DNA of 64,000 nucleotides from Pedobacter africanus (GTDB lineage Bacteria; Bacteroidota; Bacteroidia; Sphingobacteriales; Sphingobacteriaceae): NCBI RefSeq assembly GCF_900176535.1, contig NZ_FWXT01000001.1, positions 1,798,001 through 1,862,000 of the forward strand. The letters are read 5' to 3'. A program made the position numbers and the translations under genes. The notes below the pieces were generated by a model. It was given only the letters and a program-made list of their open reading frames with translations, ran no database searches and was not told the DNA's origin. The stretch's first letter is position 1. Each line of letters starts with the position of its first letter. This document shows, piece after piece, positions 17,055-26,077 of this stretch.

Positions 17055-18425
17055 ATGATCAAAAACAACAACAGGAACAGTCGGGATGACAAGTCCAAAC
17101 CGGGAAACCGAAGCACAACAGGCAAAAAACCAGAAGAAAAATCTTCATACAAGGGAAAAAGCAGGTTTGACGACAAAGAGGGGAAAGACAATAAATTTGG
17201 TGGCTCCCGGGATTTCAAGCCAAGAACACCAAAAGAGGGGGACAGCCGGGATTTTAAATCCAGGACAGATGACAAGAAAGATTTCAGGGCAAGGGGTAGC
17301 AAAGACGCAGAAACCAAAGGCTTCAGAAAAGATTCAGAACCTAAAAACTTTGGTTCAAGAAACACGGGTTCCAGAGATTTCAAACCTGGCGCCTCAAAAG
17401 AAAATCCATACGGAGAGAACAAACGCAGTTACATTAAGAAAGATAAATTCAATTCGGATGGCGATCAGCCTTTCCGGAAGTTTGACGATAAAAAAGGACA
17501 AAGTCCAAGAAGTACCGACAGCAGGCCTTTCAGAAAAAGGGAAGATGACAGCGCGAGGCCTTCTTTCAAAAAACAAGGAGAACGTGGAGAGCGTGGAGAG
17601 CGCGGCGAACGTCCGGAACGCAGCCGCCAGGAGCGCAACAATACCTGGAACGGCCCGGAAAAAGCGCCAACCATGCGCAGCAGGAAAAATCCGGTACAGA
17701 AAGACGATGGACTCATCCGCCTGAACCGCTACATATCCAACGCCGGGATCTGCTCCCGTCGTAAAGCCGATGAACTGATTGAAGCAGGCGTGGTTTCTGT
17801 AAACGGTGAAGTGGTTTCAGAGCTGGGTCATAAAATAGATCCGGTAAAAGATCAGGTACGCTACAATGGCGAACTGCTGAAACGCGAAAAGAAAGTTTAT
17901 GTATTGCTCAATAAGCCAAAAGATTACATCACCACGACTGACGATCCACAGGAGCGCCGTACGGTAATGCAACTGGTAGAAAAAGCCAGTCGCGAACGCA
18001 TTTACCCCGTAGGCAGGTTAGACCGGAATACTACCGGCCTGTTGCTGATGACCAATGATGGCGATCTTGCAGATAAACTTTCGCACCCAAAAAATGGCAT
18101 CACCAAGATCTACCACGTTGAACTTGGCAGAAACCTGAGCCAGGGCGACCTGAATAAAATCGCGTTTGGTCTGGAACTGGAAGACGGAATTATTAAACCA
18201 GATTCCGTATCTTACGTGGCGGGTGGCTCCAAGCGTGAGGTAGGCATACAGATCCACAGTGGCAAAAACCGTATCGTACGTCGTATATTCGAACATTTGG
18301 GATACGAAGTAGTGAAGTTAGACCGCGTGGTATATGGCAACCTGACCAAGAAAGATCTTCCGCGTGGAAGATGGCGTTACCTGGAAGAACATGAACTGAT
18401 CCAGATTAAACACCTTATAAAATAA
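17055..18425 (+). CDS. 23S rRNA pseudouridine synthase, RsuA/RluB family, with a long disordered N-terminus
   Basis: The 456-residue protein isomerises a specific uridine in ribosomal RNA. Residues 1-215 are a low-complexity, charged extension rich in K, R, D, S and G, with repeated FKSR/FKPR units and a (GER)n tract around 175-190. An S4 RNA-binding domain follows (about 222-270, LNRYISNAGICSRRKADELI), then the synthase domain with KPKDYITTTDDP and the catalytic Asp323 in PVGRLDRNTTGLLLMTNDG. The family core is about 240 residues, so the extension almost doubles it. The lactonase gene follows after only 3 bases. RluB versus RsuA/RluE specificity cannot be told from sequence alone. Confidence 0.95.
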   Translation: MIKNNNRNSRDDKSKPGNRSTTGKKPEEKSSYKGKSRFDDKEGKDNKFGGSRDFKPRTPKEGDSRDFKSRTDDKKDFRARGSKDAETKGFRKDSEPKNFGSRNTGSRDFKPGASKENPYGENKRSYIKKDKFNSDGDQPFRKFDDKKGQSPRSTDSRPFRKREDDSARPSFKKQGERGERGERGERPERSRQERNNTWNGPEKAPTMRSRKNPVQKDDGLIRLNRYISNAGICSRRKADELIEAGVVSVNGEVVSELGHKIDPVKDQVRYNGELLKREKKVYVLLNKPKDYITTTDDPQERRTVMQLVEKASRERIYPVGRLDRNTTGLLLMTNDGDLADKLSHPKNGITKIYHVELGRNLSQGDLNKIAFGLELEDGIIKPDSVSYVAGGSKREVGIQIHSGKNRIVRRIFEHLGYEVVKLDRVVYGNLTKKDLPRGRWRYLEEHELIQIKHLIK

Positions 18426-18428
18426 AAT

Positions 18429-19547
18429 ATGCGCAGCATCGCCTCACTTTTACTGGTCCTGATTTTCTCAACACAGGGATTCACACAAAAGAAAGACTAT
18501 AACCTAATAGTGGGCACCTATACCAGTCCGGGTAAAAGTGAGGGGATCTACATTTATAATTTCGACCTTAACACTGCAGATTTTAAACTCCGCAGTGTGG
18601 CCAAAGCCGTTACCAACCCCAGCTACCTGGCAATCGCAAAAAACAACAAGTTCGTTTACTCGGTAGCCGAAGCCCCGGACAACAGCGCCGTAGCTGCCTT
18701 CGGTTTTGACGGTGTAAAAGGTGAACTGAGTTTTTTAAATAAACAAGCCACCACCAGCAAAGGTCCATGCTTTGTAATGGCCAATGATAAACATGCTTTC
18801 TCGGCTAATTACGGCGGCGGTAGTTTATCGGTTTTCAGTATCGAAGGCAATGGCTCCTTAAGTCCGTTAAAACAACTGGTGCAGCATACCGGTAAAAGTA
18901 TAGACCCGAAAAAACGTCAGGAAAGCGCGCACGCACACCAGGTACAGTTTACGCCCGACAAAAAATATATAGTATGCACCGACCTTGGGGAAGACCAGGT
19001 TTATATCTACAACTACAACCCGATGGGGGGCGACAAAGTCCTGACCCTGAAAAATGTCACCAAAACCAATGCGGGGAGCGGCCCCAGACACCTTACTTTT
19101 AGTCCGAACGGAAAGTTTGCCTACCTGGCACATGAATTTAACGGCAACATTACAGTTTTCAGTTATGCCAATGGAGCGCTGACCAAAATCCAGGAAACCG
19201 GCACTGTAGACAAAGATTTTGAAGGACGGGTTGATGCGGCTGATATTCATGTATCCCCTGATGGCAAATTTTTATATGAGACGAACCGCGGTGATGCCAA
19301 TACGATCTCTGTATTTGCGGTAAAACCCGATGGAAAGCTCAGCTTTGTAGAGACAGTAAGTACCATGGGCAAGGGACCTCGCAACTTTGTTATTGATCCG
19401 ACTGGAAAGTACCTGCTTGTTGGCCACCAGTACACCAATGACGTAGTGATTTTTGAGCGCAACAAAAAAACCGGCACCTTAAAGGATACCGGTAAAAGAA
19501 TGGATATCGGTGCGCCGGTCTGCCTGATCTTTGCCCCTGTTAAATAA
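18429..19547 (+). CDS. Lactonase-family seven-bladed propeller protein, exported
   Basis: 372 residues with a signal peptide (1-20, ending FTQ) and a propeller of the 6-phosphogluconolactonase (YbhE) type. The opening strand YNLIVGTYTSPGKSEGIYIY, the repeated SPDGKFLYETNRGD and SPNGKFAYLAHEFNG blades and the closing blade VGHQYTNDVVIFE are typical. Cytoplasmic relatives hydrolyse 6-phosphogluconolactone, but the export signal makes another lactone or a binding role possible here. It follows the pseudouridine synthase by 3 bases and is likely co-transcribed. It meets bshA tail to tail, 2 bases apart. Confidence 0.9.
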   Translation: MRSIASLLLVLIFSTQGFTQKKDYNLIVGTYTSPGKSEGIYIYNFDLNTADFKLRSVAKAVTNPSYLAIAKNNKFVYSVAEAPDNSAVAAFGFDGVKGELSFLNKQATTSKGPCFVMANDKHAFSANYGGGSLSVFSIEGNGSLSPLKQLVQHTGKSIDPKKRQESAHAHQVQFTPDKKYIVCTDLGEDQVYIYNYNPMGGDKVLTLKNVTKTNAGSGPRHLTFSPNGKFAYLAHEFNGNITVFSYANGALTKIQETGTVDKDFEGRVDAADIHVSPDGKFLYETNRGDANTISVFAVKPDGKLSFVETVSTMGKGPRNFVIDPTGKYLLVGHQYTNDVVIFERNKKTGTLKDTGKRMDIGAPVCLIFAPVK

Positions 19548-19549
19548 GC

Positions 19550-20701
19550 TTATATTTTTACTTCATTAAGTTTGCGCGATTCTTCAATTACTTTATTGTA
19601 ATAAGCTACATAGTAAGGCAGAATTTTTTTCAGATCAAAATCCTTCGCCCTTGCAAATGCGTTTTCTTTAAACTGTTTCAGCGTTTCATCACTTTCCAGA
19701 ATACTGATGGCTTTACGCGCCATATCTTCCACATCCCCTACATTGCTCATGTAGCCAGAGAAGCCATCTACATTCAGCTCAGGCAAACCACCAGAATTGG
19801 AAGTAATTGCCGGCACTTTGCAAGCCATCGCTTCCAGGGCAGCCAGTCCAAAACTCTCAGAATCTGAAGGCATCAAAAACAGATCAGACACGGATAGGAT
19901 TTCTTCTACCGCGTCCTGCTTGCCCAGAAAGCGGGTATGCTCGCAAATGCCAAGATCGCGGCACAATTGTTCATCGGAAGCACGCTCAGGGCCATCTCCT
20001 ACCATCAGCAGCTTAGATGGGATCTTCTCCTGTATCTTTTGAAAAATCCGGATCACGTCGGCCGTACGTTTTACTTTCCTGAAGTTAGAGGTATGGATAA
20101 GGATCCGCTCGTTATTTGGCGCTATGGCTTTTTTAAAATGATCCTTAGGCTTTAAGCTGAAGCGGGAGAAATCGATAAAATTCGGGATTACCTTAATTTC
20201 GTTCGTGATCTCAAAATGCTCTTCCGTATCGTGCTTTAAGCTTTCGGATACTGTAGTTACACCATCAGATTTATTGATGGAAAAAGTAACCACAGGTTTA
20301 TAGGTTGGGTCTTTACCCACCAGGGTAATGTCGGTTCCATGCAAAGTGGTTACAAAAGGGATATGAATGCCATAGGTTTCCAGGATCTGCTTGGCCATAA
20401 AGGCTGCCGAAGCATGTGGAATGGCATAATGTACATGGAGGATGTCCAGCTTTTCGAAACGCACCACATCTACCAGCTTACTGGCCAATGCCGATTCGTA
20501 GGGGGCATAATCAAACAGCGGGTAATCGCGTACCGATACTTCATGATAAAACAGGTTGGCAGAGAAAAAATCGAGCCGGGCAGGCTGACTGTAGGTGATA
20601 AAGTGTACCTGATGGCCCTCATCAGCTAGTGCTTTACCAAGTTCAGTGGCTACCACACCACTCCCCCCAAACGTGGGGTAACAAACAATACCTATTTTCA
20701 T
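19550..20701 (-). CDS. bshA: N-acetyl-alpha-D-glucosaminyl L-malate synthase (bacillithiol step 1)
   Basis: The 383-residue GT4 glycosyltransferase joins UDP-GlcNAc and L-malate, the first step to the low-molecular-weight thiol bacillithiol. The N-terminal MKIGIVCYPTFGGSGVVATE, HVHYAIPHA and TTLHGTDITLVG, and the C-terminal GT4 motif MPSDSESFGLAALEAMACKVP with SNSGGLPE, match BshA very closely. Bacillithiol production is known in many Bacteroidota. No bshB or bshC lies in the window. It is probably a single-gene unit, since the next minus-strand gene ends 69 bases upstream of it. Confidence 0.95.
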   Translation of the reverse strand: MKIGIVCYPTFGGSGVVATELGKALADEGHQVHFITYSQPARLDFFSANLFYHEVSVRDYPLFDYAPYESALASKLVDVVRFEKLDILHVHYAIPHASAAFMAKQILETYGIHIPFVTTLHGTDITLVGKDPTYKPVVTFSINKSDGVTTVSESLKHDTEEHFEITNEIKVIPNFIDFSRFSLKPKDHFKKAIAPNNERILIHTSNFRKVKRTADVIRIFQKIQEKIPSKLLMVGDGPERASDEQLCRDLGICEHTRFLGKQDAVEEILSVSDLFLMPSDSESFGLAALEAMACKVPAITSNSGGLPELNVDGFSGYMSNVGDVEDMARKAISILESDETLKQFKENAFARAKDFDLKKILPYYVAYYNKVIEESRKLNEVKI

Positions 20702-20769
20702 TTCGAAATTATTTAACGCTGCAAAGTACAGTACTTAAACTGATCTTTGTGTTAAACAATTGCAATTAT

Positions 20770-21255
20770 TTAATTACGCTTCATTTCCTCCTGGATAACC
20801 AGGTACATCTCATTCGGGCGCTGCGTACCAATATAGTATTCAAACCCGTCGCGGTCTGTAAGCACAACGGCATCTTTTCCAGAGGAATAGAACCTGATGC
20901 TTCCCTTGCGGTGCAGGTTGTATACCGGGTTATTGAAAAGGTAATTGCTGTAAACGTCTTTTCTGACCTTAACGATCGAATTCAGGTCGATTTCCACTTT
21001 TTTTGCCGACCAAAGCCCATCTATAATGATCTTTTTCTGGTCTACGATGGTTTTATACTGGATCAGGAAAAGCAGGATGATGGAAACACCAATAATACCA
21101 AAACCTACGATCAGGAAAAGGTCTTCGGTATTGTCGCGGTCCCTTTCATAAACATAAGCGGCAAAACAAAAAGCGGCCATTACCAATCTGATGCAGATCC
21201 TGATGTAATCGCGGCCAATGTACTGTTTCTCAAAAAAAGCGTATCGGTTCCCCAT
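20770..21255 (-). CDS. Hypothetical membrane protein with two transmembrane helices
   Basis: 161 residues with the start at the ATG at 21255 (MGNRYAFFEKQ); an upstream extension would need a TTG codon. Two hydrophobic helices (about 22-37 and 45-63) form a hairpin, followed by a soluble domain of about 95 residues with alternating strands (IDGLWSAKKVEIDLNSIVKV, SIRFYSSGKDAVVLTDRDG, EYYIGTQRPNEMYLVI). This resembles the PH-like layout of YcxB/bacterial PH membrane proteins, but I cannot assign a family firmly. It lies between tilS and bshA on the same strand. Confidence 0.75.
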   Translation of the reverse strand: MGNRYAFFEKQYIGRDYIRICIRLVMAAFCFAAYVYERDRDNTEDLFLIVGFGIIGVSIILLFLIQYKTIVDQKKIIIDGLWSAKKVEIDLNSIVKVRKDVYSNYLFNNPVYNLHRKGSIRFYSSGKDAVVLTDRDGFEYYIGTQRPNEMYLVIQEEMKRN

Positions 21256-21327
21256 GTGTGTATGTTTGTGCAATAAAGTTAAGGTTTTTTCAATAGCATC
21301 ACTTCTTTTTATCGCTTAATGAAGCTA

Positions 21328-22668
21328 TCATGACCTTAGATGCCTCAACTCAAAAATGGTTACACTTTTGGTGTTTTCTGTAAGCTTATACCTGTTGTCC
21401 TGTCTCAGCCCGGCAACCCAGATCACTTCCCCATTGCCATTCAGCAGTATGGGCACCTGGTCTTTGCTGCCCAGAGGAATTTTCTGACCGATAAAAAAGT
21501 CGCTTAGTTTTTTAAAACCGTTCATCCCCATTGGCTTAAAGCGGTCGCCAGCCTGCCATCCCCGCAGTACAAGCGGAAAAATCAGTTTCTCTGTATCCAC
21601 ATAAGCTTTTAGCTCATCTTTCTCAAAATACACCTTTGCTGATCTGGAGATGAGCAATTGCATGTCTTCCAGGTTAAGCATTTGGTCTTGTGGGTGAATT
21701 AAATGTTGGGGCATGGTTTGCGCAGCAGTAAGCGCAGTGACAATGAGATTTTCGCGGTCAACCACAATGCGGTGGGAAGTGCTATAAAAAGAAGTTCCGC
21801 TTTGCTTGTCCAGACTGGCCAGAAGTTCTGCAGTTACTGCTTCTGTGAAATTAAAGGGCTTCAACAACTCAAACAGCAGCAGCTGTTGAGGGCTCAGTTC
21901 AGCAACGCTTTTTATAGGCAAATACAAACCGCCCTGCTTTTCTATCCATACCTTTTCCCGCAAATTAGCCACAGTCTGTTGCAACACCAGCTCTGTATCG
22001 GCAAAGCGCCTGATGTTGTGTTCAAAAGTTTCCTCCAGGTTTGGGTTGATCTCTTTAAGCTGAGGGATTACATTTAGCCTTATTTTGTTACGTGCATATT
22101 GGGTGCTGCTGTTAGAACTGTCTTCCACATAGTCGATCTTGTTTTTCTCTACCAGTACTGCAATCTCTTTGGCCGTAAGAAACAACAGCGGCCTTACCAG
22201 GCGGTCCCTTTTTGGTAAAATACCATGCATTCCGGCAATACCCGTCCCCCTCACCAGGTTCAGTAACACGGTTTCTATGGCATCGTCCTGGTGCTGTGCC
22301 AGGGCAATACAAGTATACTTATGCGTATCCCTGATTTCTTCAAACCAATTGTAGCGTAAGGTCCTTGCAGCCATTTGGGTAGAAACCTTTTGTGCTGCAG
22401 CAAATGCCTTGGTTTTAAAATGCCTGACATAAAAGGGTACATCCAGCGTAGCGGCCAGCATTTTCACAAATGCTTCATCCCGCTGGGATTCATCGGCCCG
22501 CAAATTAAAATTGCAATGTGCAATACCAAAACTGAATCCGGAGAGTTTAAATAAATGCGCCATCAAAACGGAATCTTTACCGCCGCTAACCGCCAGCAAA
22601 ATTCTATCTTTTGCATGGAAAAGGGCATGCTGAGCAATAAAGTCCTTAAAGTTCTGAAGGGGTAACAT
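21328..22668 (-). CDS. tilS: tRNA(Ile)-lysidine synthetase
   Basis: The 446-residue enzyme converts C34 of the CAU-anticodon isoleucine tRNA to lysidine so that it reads AUA. The PP-loop ATP-binding motif AVSGGKDSVLMAHLF (about 24-38), HCNFNLRADESQRDEAF, AQHQDDAIETVLLNLVRGTG and the C-terminal TilS domain (about 370-440, RGWQAGDRFKPMGMNGFKKL) are all in place. Length is typical. It is an essential gene and should be single copy. Confidence 0.97.
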   Translation of the reverse strand: MLPLQNFKDFIAQHALFHAKDRILLAVSGGKDSVLMAHLFKLSGFSFGIAHCNFNLRADESQRDEAFVKMLAATLDVPFYVRHFKTKAFAAAQKVSTQMAARTLRYNWFEEIRDTHKYTCIALAQHQDDAIETVLLNLVRGTGIAGMHGILPKRDRLVRPLLFLTAKEIAVLVEKNKIDYVEDSSNSSTQYARNKIRLNVIPQLKEINPNLEETFEHNIRRFADTELVLQQTVANLREKVWIEKQGGLYLPIKSVAELSPQQLLLFELLKPFNFTEAVTAELLASLDKQSGTSFYSTSHRIVVDRENLIVTALTAAQTMPQHLIHPQDQMLNLEDMQLLISRSAKVYFEKDELKAYVDTEKLIFPLVLRGWQAGDRFKPMGMNGFKKLSDFFIGQKIPLGSKDQVPILLNGNGEVIWVAGLRQDNRYKLTENTKSVTIFELRHLRS

Positions 22669-22727
22669 TGCTCAAAAATAGAGAAATAAATATTTAAATA
22701 GTGAATATAAACCAGCAAGCAAAAAAC

Positions 22728-22735
22728 TAACTTTG
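22728..22735 (+). promoter_or_regulatory. -7 box TAACTTTG abutting the start codon
   Basis: TAACTTTG fits the Bacteroidota -7 consensus TAnnTTTG and ends 4 bases before the GTG start at 22740. Transcription would begin at or within a few bases of the start codon, giving a leaderless or nearly leaderless message. No clear -33 TTTG is present. Confidence 0.5.
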
Positions 22736-22739
22736 TAGC

Positions 22740-24848
22740 GTGCAGAAATTACGTTATTTCCTGATCTTATTGCTTTTCCCCTTCGCTGTGCTGGCGCAGC
22801 AGAAGACCAAGATCAATGTTGACCATTATGAAGCCTCTACAACCAATGTTGCAGATAAAAACAACAGCATCTCTTATCTAAGAAAACCTGTATTCCGGCA
22901 AGATAATGCGACACTGACCTGCGATAGTGCCGTTTTTTATGTAACCAAGAACATTTTTGATGCTTATGGGAACGTGCACATCAACCAGGCCGACACCATC
23001 AATATTTATTCCGACCGTTTGAACTATAACGGAAACACCAAAATCGCACATTTGACCAGCAATGTACGGATGATTGACAAGGAATCAGTGCTGACCACCA
23101 ATATCCTGGATTACAATATGGCCAGCAAAGTAGGGACTTATGTAAGTGGGGGAAAAATTGTAAATAAGGATGTCACACTGACCAGTAAAAACGGGTATTA
23201 TTTTTCGAACAGCCGCGATGCCTATTTCAGGTACAATGTAGTCGTAGTTACTCCGGAAAGCGTCATCAAATCAGATACCCTTCGTTACAATACCTTTACC
23301 AACTGGACGTATTTTTATGGCCCCACCAATATCAAAGGCAAAGACGACAACCTGTATACAGAAAATGGTGCTTACAACACAAAAACACAATATGCCTATT
23401 TCGGGAAAAAGAACCTGTATACCATGGGCACAAAATCACTGAAAGGTGATAGTTTATATTATGACGGCATTGCCGGTTATGGAAAAGCGGTAAGGAACAT
23501 TGTATTTAAGGATACTGCAGATAAGACGGTAATGTACGGACAGCTGGGTTTCTACTATAAAAAAGACGAGCGTACGCTCGTAACCAAAAACCCCTATGTA
23601 GGCATGGGCACGGCCGACTCTATAAAGGTAAAAAACAAGCTGCAGCCCGACAGCTTGTGGATGGGTGCCGATACCCTGGAAACACAGATGGTGTTAAAAA
23701 AGACCCTGAAACTGATTTCTTCCCCGGTCATCAAAAAGGATAATGAGCTTGGGGAAGAAGAAAAAGACGAAAAGAAGGAGCCCAAAGTAGGCGCAACCAG
23801 TCCAAAAGTTTTAGCCGAAAACAGCACAGTTAAGAAAAAACCTGAAAAGCGGGGCAAAAAGAAAGACAATAAGGACCTGGAACTTCCTGAAATCCCTGCC
23901 CTGAAGCTCAAAGACTCCGTACTTAAAGATAGCCTGCTAAAGGACAGCACCACCCTGCAAAAAAAAGCACCGCCTGGATGGAAAGATTCGGTGCTTACCA
24001 AAAAGATAGCACCTGTTGCAACGAAAGGCAAAGACAGTATCAGCAAAACCATTAAGGCCGGTTTGCCACCAAAAGCCAAAACCGATAGTCTTCTGGCCAA
24101 AGGAAAAGCGGATGCCGGTAAACTCAAAAATATAAAGGTTAAGGACTCTATCCCTTTTAACCCGGAGGATACGGTACGGACCAGGGTCATTAAAGCCTAT
24201 CACAATGTAAGGGTGTATAAAGCAAACATGCAGGCCAGGGCCGATTCGTTGTTCTATACCAGTGCAGATTCGACGCTGAGGTGGTACAAAGATCCGATCC
24301 TATGGTCGGAAGGCTCGCAACAAACCGGAGATACCATTTACCTGCAGCTGAAGAACAAAAAGCTGAATACCCTGCAGGTACTGGAAAAAGCATTCCTGGT
24401 AAATGTAAATGCCGATTCCGCCAGGTACAACCAAATCAAGGGCAAATTGATCACGGCCTTCTTTAAGGACGGCAAAATGAAGAACATGTTTGTAGATGGG
24501 AATGCGGAGAGCATTTATTTTAACCAGGACAAAAAAGAGGCCTATACAGACATGAACCAGACGGTAAGTGCCCGGATAAAAATACTTTTTCAGGAAAAGC
24601 AGATCAGCAGGATAGTGACCATAAAGGAACCTGAAGGCCTGCGTACACCGATTGCCGAATTAAAAGAGGATGTATTTCTGACGGGCTTTACCTGGCGGCC
24701 AGAACAACGGCCCTTGTCCAAAAAAGAAGTGATCAACGGTAAGCCTAAGGCTAAAGCTGCGACAAAGAAAGCAGCAGCCGGAGTTCCTGCTAAAACAACG
24801 TCTAAAACCGGCAATACAAAAGCTAAGCCTGTTCCTTTAAAAAAGTAA
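22740..24848 (+). CDS. LptA/OstA-like lipopolysaccharide-transport protein with a lysine-rich insert
   Basis: 702 residues from a GTG start, with a signal peptide (1-20, ending VLAQQ). The OstA/LptA-type beta-jellyroll repeats (DNATLTCDSAVFYVTKNIFDAYGNVHI, ...SDRLNYNGNTKIAHLTSNVRM...) span about 25-290. A long polar insert (about 325-480) with units such as LKDSVLKDSLLKDS and many KK/KP pairs follows, then more OstA-like strands (about 485-640) and a KAKAATKKAAA tail. LptA-type proteins bridge the periplasm for lipopolysaccharide export. Bacteroidota have such large OstA-like proteins, and the insert is probably unstructured. The 3' end overlaps the convergent rdgB by 26 bases. Confidence 0.88.
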   Translation: MQKLRYFLILLLFPFAVLAQQKTKINVDHYEASTTNVADKNNSISYLRKPVFRQDNATLTCDSAVFYVTKNIFDAYGNVHINQADTINIYSDRLNYNGNTKIAHLTSNVRMIDKESVLTTNILDYNMASKVGTYVSGGKIVNKDVTLTSKNGYYFSNSRDAYFRYNVVVVTPESVIKSDTLRYNTFTNWTYFYGPTNIKGKDDNLYTENGAYNTKTQYAYFGKKNLYTMGTKSLKGDSLYYDGIAGYGKAVRNIVFKDTADKTVMYGQLGFYYKKDERTLVTKNPYVGMGTADSIKVKNKLQPDSLWMGADTLETQMVLKKTLKLISSPVIKKDNELGEEEKDEKKEPKVGATSPKVLAENSTVKKKPEKRGKKKDNKDLELPEIPALKLKDSVLKDSLLKDSTTLQKKAPPGWKDSVLTKKIAPVATKGKDSISKTIKAGLPPKAKTDSLLAKGKADAGKLKNIKVKDSIPFNPEDTVRTRVIKAYHNVRVYKANMQARADSLFYTSADSTLRWYKDPILWSEGSQQTGDTIYLQLKNKKLNTLQVLEKAFLVNVNADSARYNQIKGKLITAFFKDGKMKNMFVDGNAESIYFNQDKKEAYTDMNQTVSARIKILFQEKQISRIVTIKEPEGLRTPIAELKEDVFLTGFTWRPEQRPLSKKEVINGKPKAKAATKKAAAGVPAKTTSKTGNTKAKPVPLKK

Positions 24849-25401
24849 TGAGCTTGTTCATGGCCAGGGCACGATGGCTGATCTTGTTCTTCTCTTCCAT
24901 GCTCATTTCGGCAAAGGTTTGGGTATAGCCCTCCGGCTCAAAGATAGGGTCATAGCCGAATCCCTGTGTTCCAAACGGTGTTTCACGGATATTGCCATAA
25001 ATTATACCTTCGAAAAGAAAATGTTCCTGATTCCGGACAAGGGAAATTACCGTTCGGAAACGGGCTTTACGGTTACTTTGCCCCTTCATTTTCTGGAGTA
25101 CCAGGTTTAAGTTTTCCTGATCGTTCCTAACACCTGAGTACCTGGCCGAGAAGATACCCGGCTCCTGGTTCAAGGCCGCTATTTCAAGGCCGCTATCGTC
25201 GGCAAAACAATCAATCTGGTAATGGTCAACCACATACTGGCTTTTAAGTGTAGCATTTTCTGCAAAACTGTTTCCGGTTTCAGGGATATCCACATCACAG
25301 CCAATGTCATTAAGGTTCAATATTTTATACTGGCCCAGCAAAAGCTTACTTACTTCCTGCGTTTTGTGCAGGTTATTGGTTGCAAATACAAGTTCTCTCA
25401 T
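24823..25401 (-). CDS. rdgB: Non-canonical purine NTP pyrophosphatase (RdgB/HAM1)
   Basis: 192 residues starting at 25401 (MRELVFATNNLHKTQEV). It hydrolyses dITP, XTP and related nucleotides to keep them out of DNA and RNA. ATNNLHK, CFADDSGLEIAALNQEPGIFSARYSG and FGTQGFGYDPIF are the family's conserved signatures. The start lies 1 base after the stop of the upstream gene, which suggests translational coupling. The 3' end overlaps the lptA-like gene on the other strand by 26 bases. Confidence 0.96.
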   Translation of the reverse strand: MRELVFATNNLHKTQEVSKLLLGQYKILNLNDIGCDVDIPETGNSFAENATLKSQYVVDHYQIDCFADDSGLEIAALNQEPGIFSARYSGVRNDQENLNLVLQKMKGQSNRKARFRTVISLVRNQEHFLFEGIIYGNIRETPFGTQGFGYDPIFEPEGYTQTFAEMSMEEKNKISHRALAMNKLITFLKEQA

Positions 25402-25402
25402 T

Positions 25403-25981
25403 TTATAATCCAAGGTTTTGGAGGCTGCCCCATAGTGCTTTTTTTTCTGCGGGGTTCTGATCCAGGCTGCGCAACTCATCAGCAAAGATGATCCTTACAG
25501 CCGCTTCATTTACAATAGTGTTTTTGGGGTGCCCGGTCAATGCCAGCTCCTCGGGCTTAACACCAAAAGCAAAGACAAGGCTGCAGGAAAAGTAATCCAG
25601 CAATTGCTTAAAATTTACACCGCTATAGCCAGCATAATTCAGCAGGGCAAAATCATTGGCCGTCAGGTTTACAGATTTTACAATTTTACGGAGCAGCTCC
25701 CTGCCTGCTTCATCGCTCACTTCGTTTTGCTGATCGTTTACCAGAATAAGAATATTGCGCTGGTTCTTACCTAAAAATTTAAAATCAGGCTGTTTCTGAA
25801 CCAGCGGGGTTTCAGGGCTGCCAGCAGGCATGTTCTTTTCCTGTTGCAAAGGGCTGGCCTCAGGTATTGAACCAGTAACATCAGGTTGTAAACCAGGCTC
25901 ATTTACCAGGTAAACATCATCGGTAAAAAATAAGTGCAGGGCTTCTTTACCAGCGGTTAAGGGGCTATTCATCAATGACAA
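25403..25981 (-). CDS. Hypothetical protein coupled to rdgB
   Basis: 192 residues without signal peptide or membrane helices. A proline-rich linker (about 35-65) separates a short N-terminal part (EALHLFFTDDVYLV) from an alpha/beta domain (about 68-190: RNILILVNDQQNEVSDEAGRE, LNYAGYSGVNFKQLLDYF, LVFAFGVKPEEL) ending in FADELRSLDQNPAEKKALW. The layout faintly recalls small DNA polymerase III accessory subunits, but I cannot support that. It is immediately upstream of rdgB, with a 1-base gap. Confidence 0.8.
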   Translation of the reverse strand: MSLMNSPLTAGKEALHLFFTDDVYLVNEPGLQPDVTGSIPEASPLQQEKNMPAGSPETPLVQKQPDFKFLGKNQRNILILVNDQQNEVSDEAGRELLRKIVKSVNLTANDFALLNYAGYSGVNFKQLLDYFSCSLVFAFGVKPEELALTGHPKNTIVNEAAVRIIFADELRSLDQNPAEKKALWGSLQNLGL

Positions 25982-26077
25982 TTTTGCTCGGAATATTTTT
26001 TCTGTTAAAATTAGTTAAATATCTTCTTATAGTGCCTTTATTTATTACTTTTATGCCTTAAAAATATATACTCTTTT

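Noticed and set aside
20629..21276. A 215-codon plus-strand frame
   Set aside because: It is opposite the 5' end of bshA and the membrane protein gene, both of which have convincing protein features; this frame has none.
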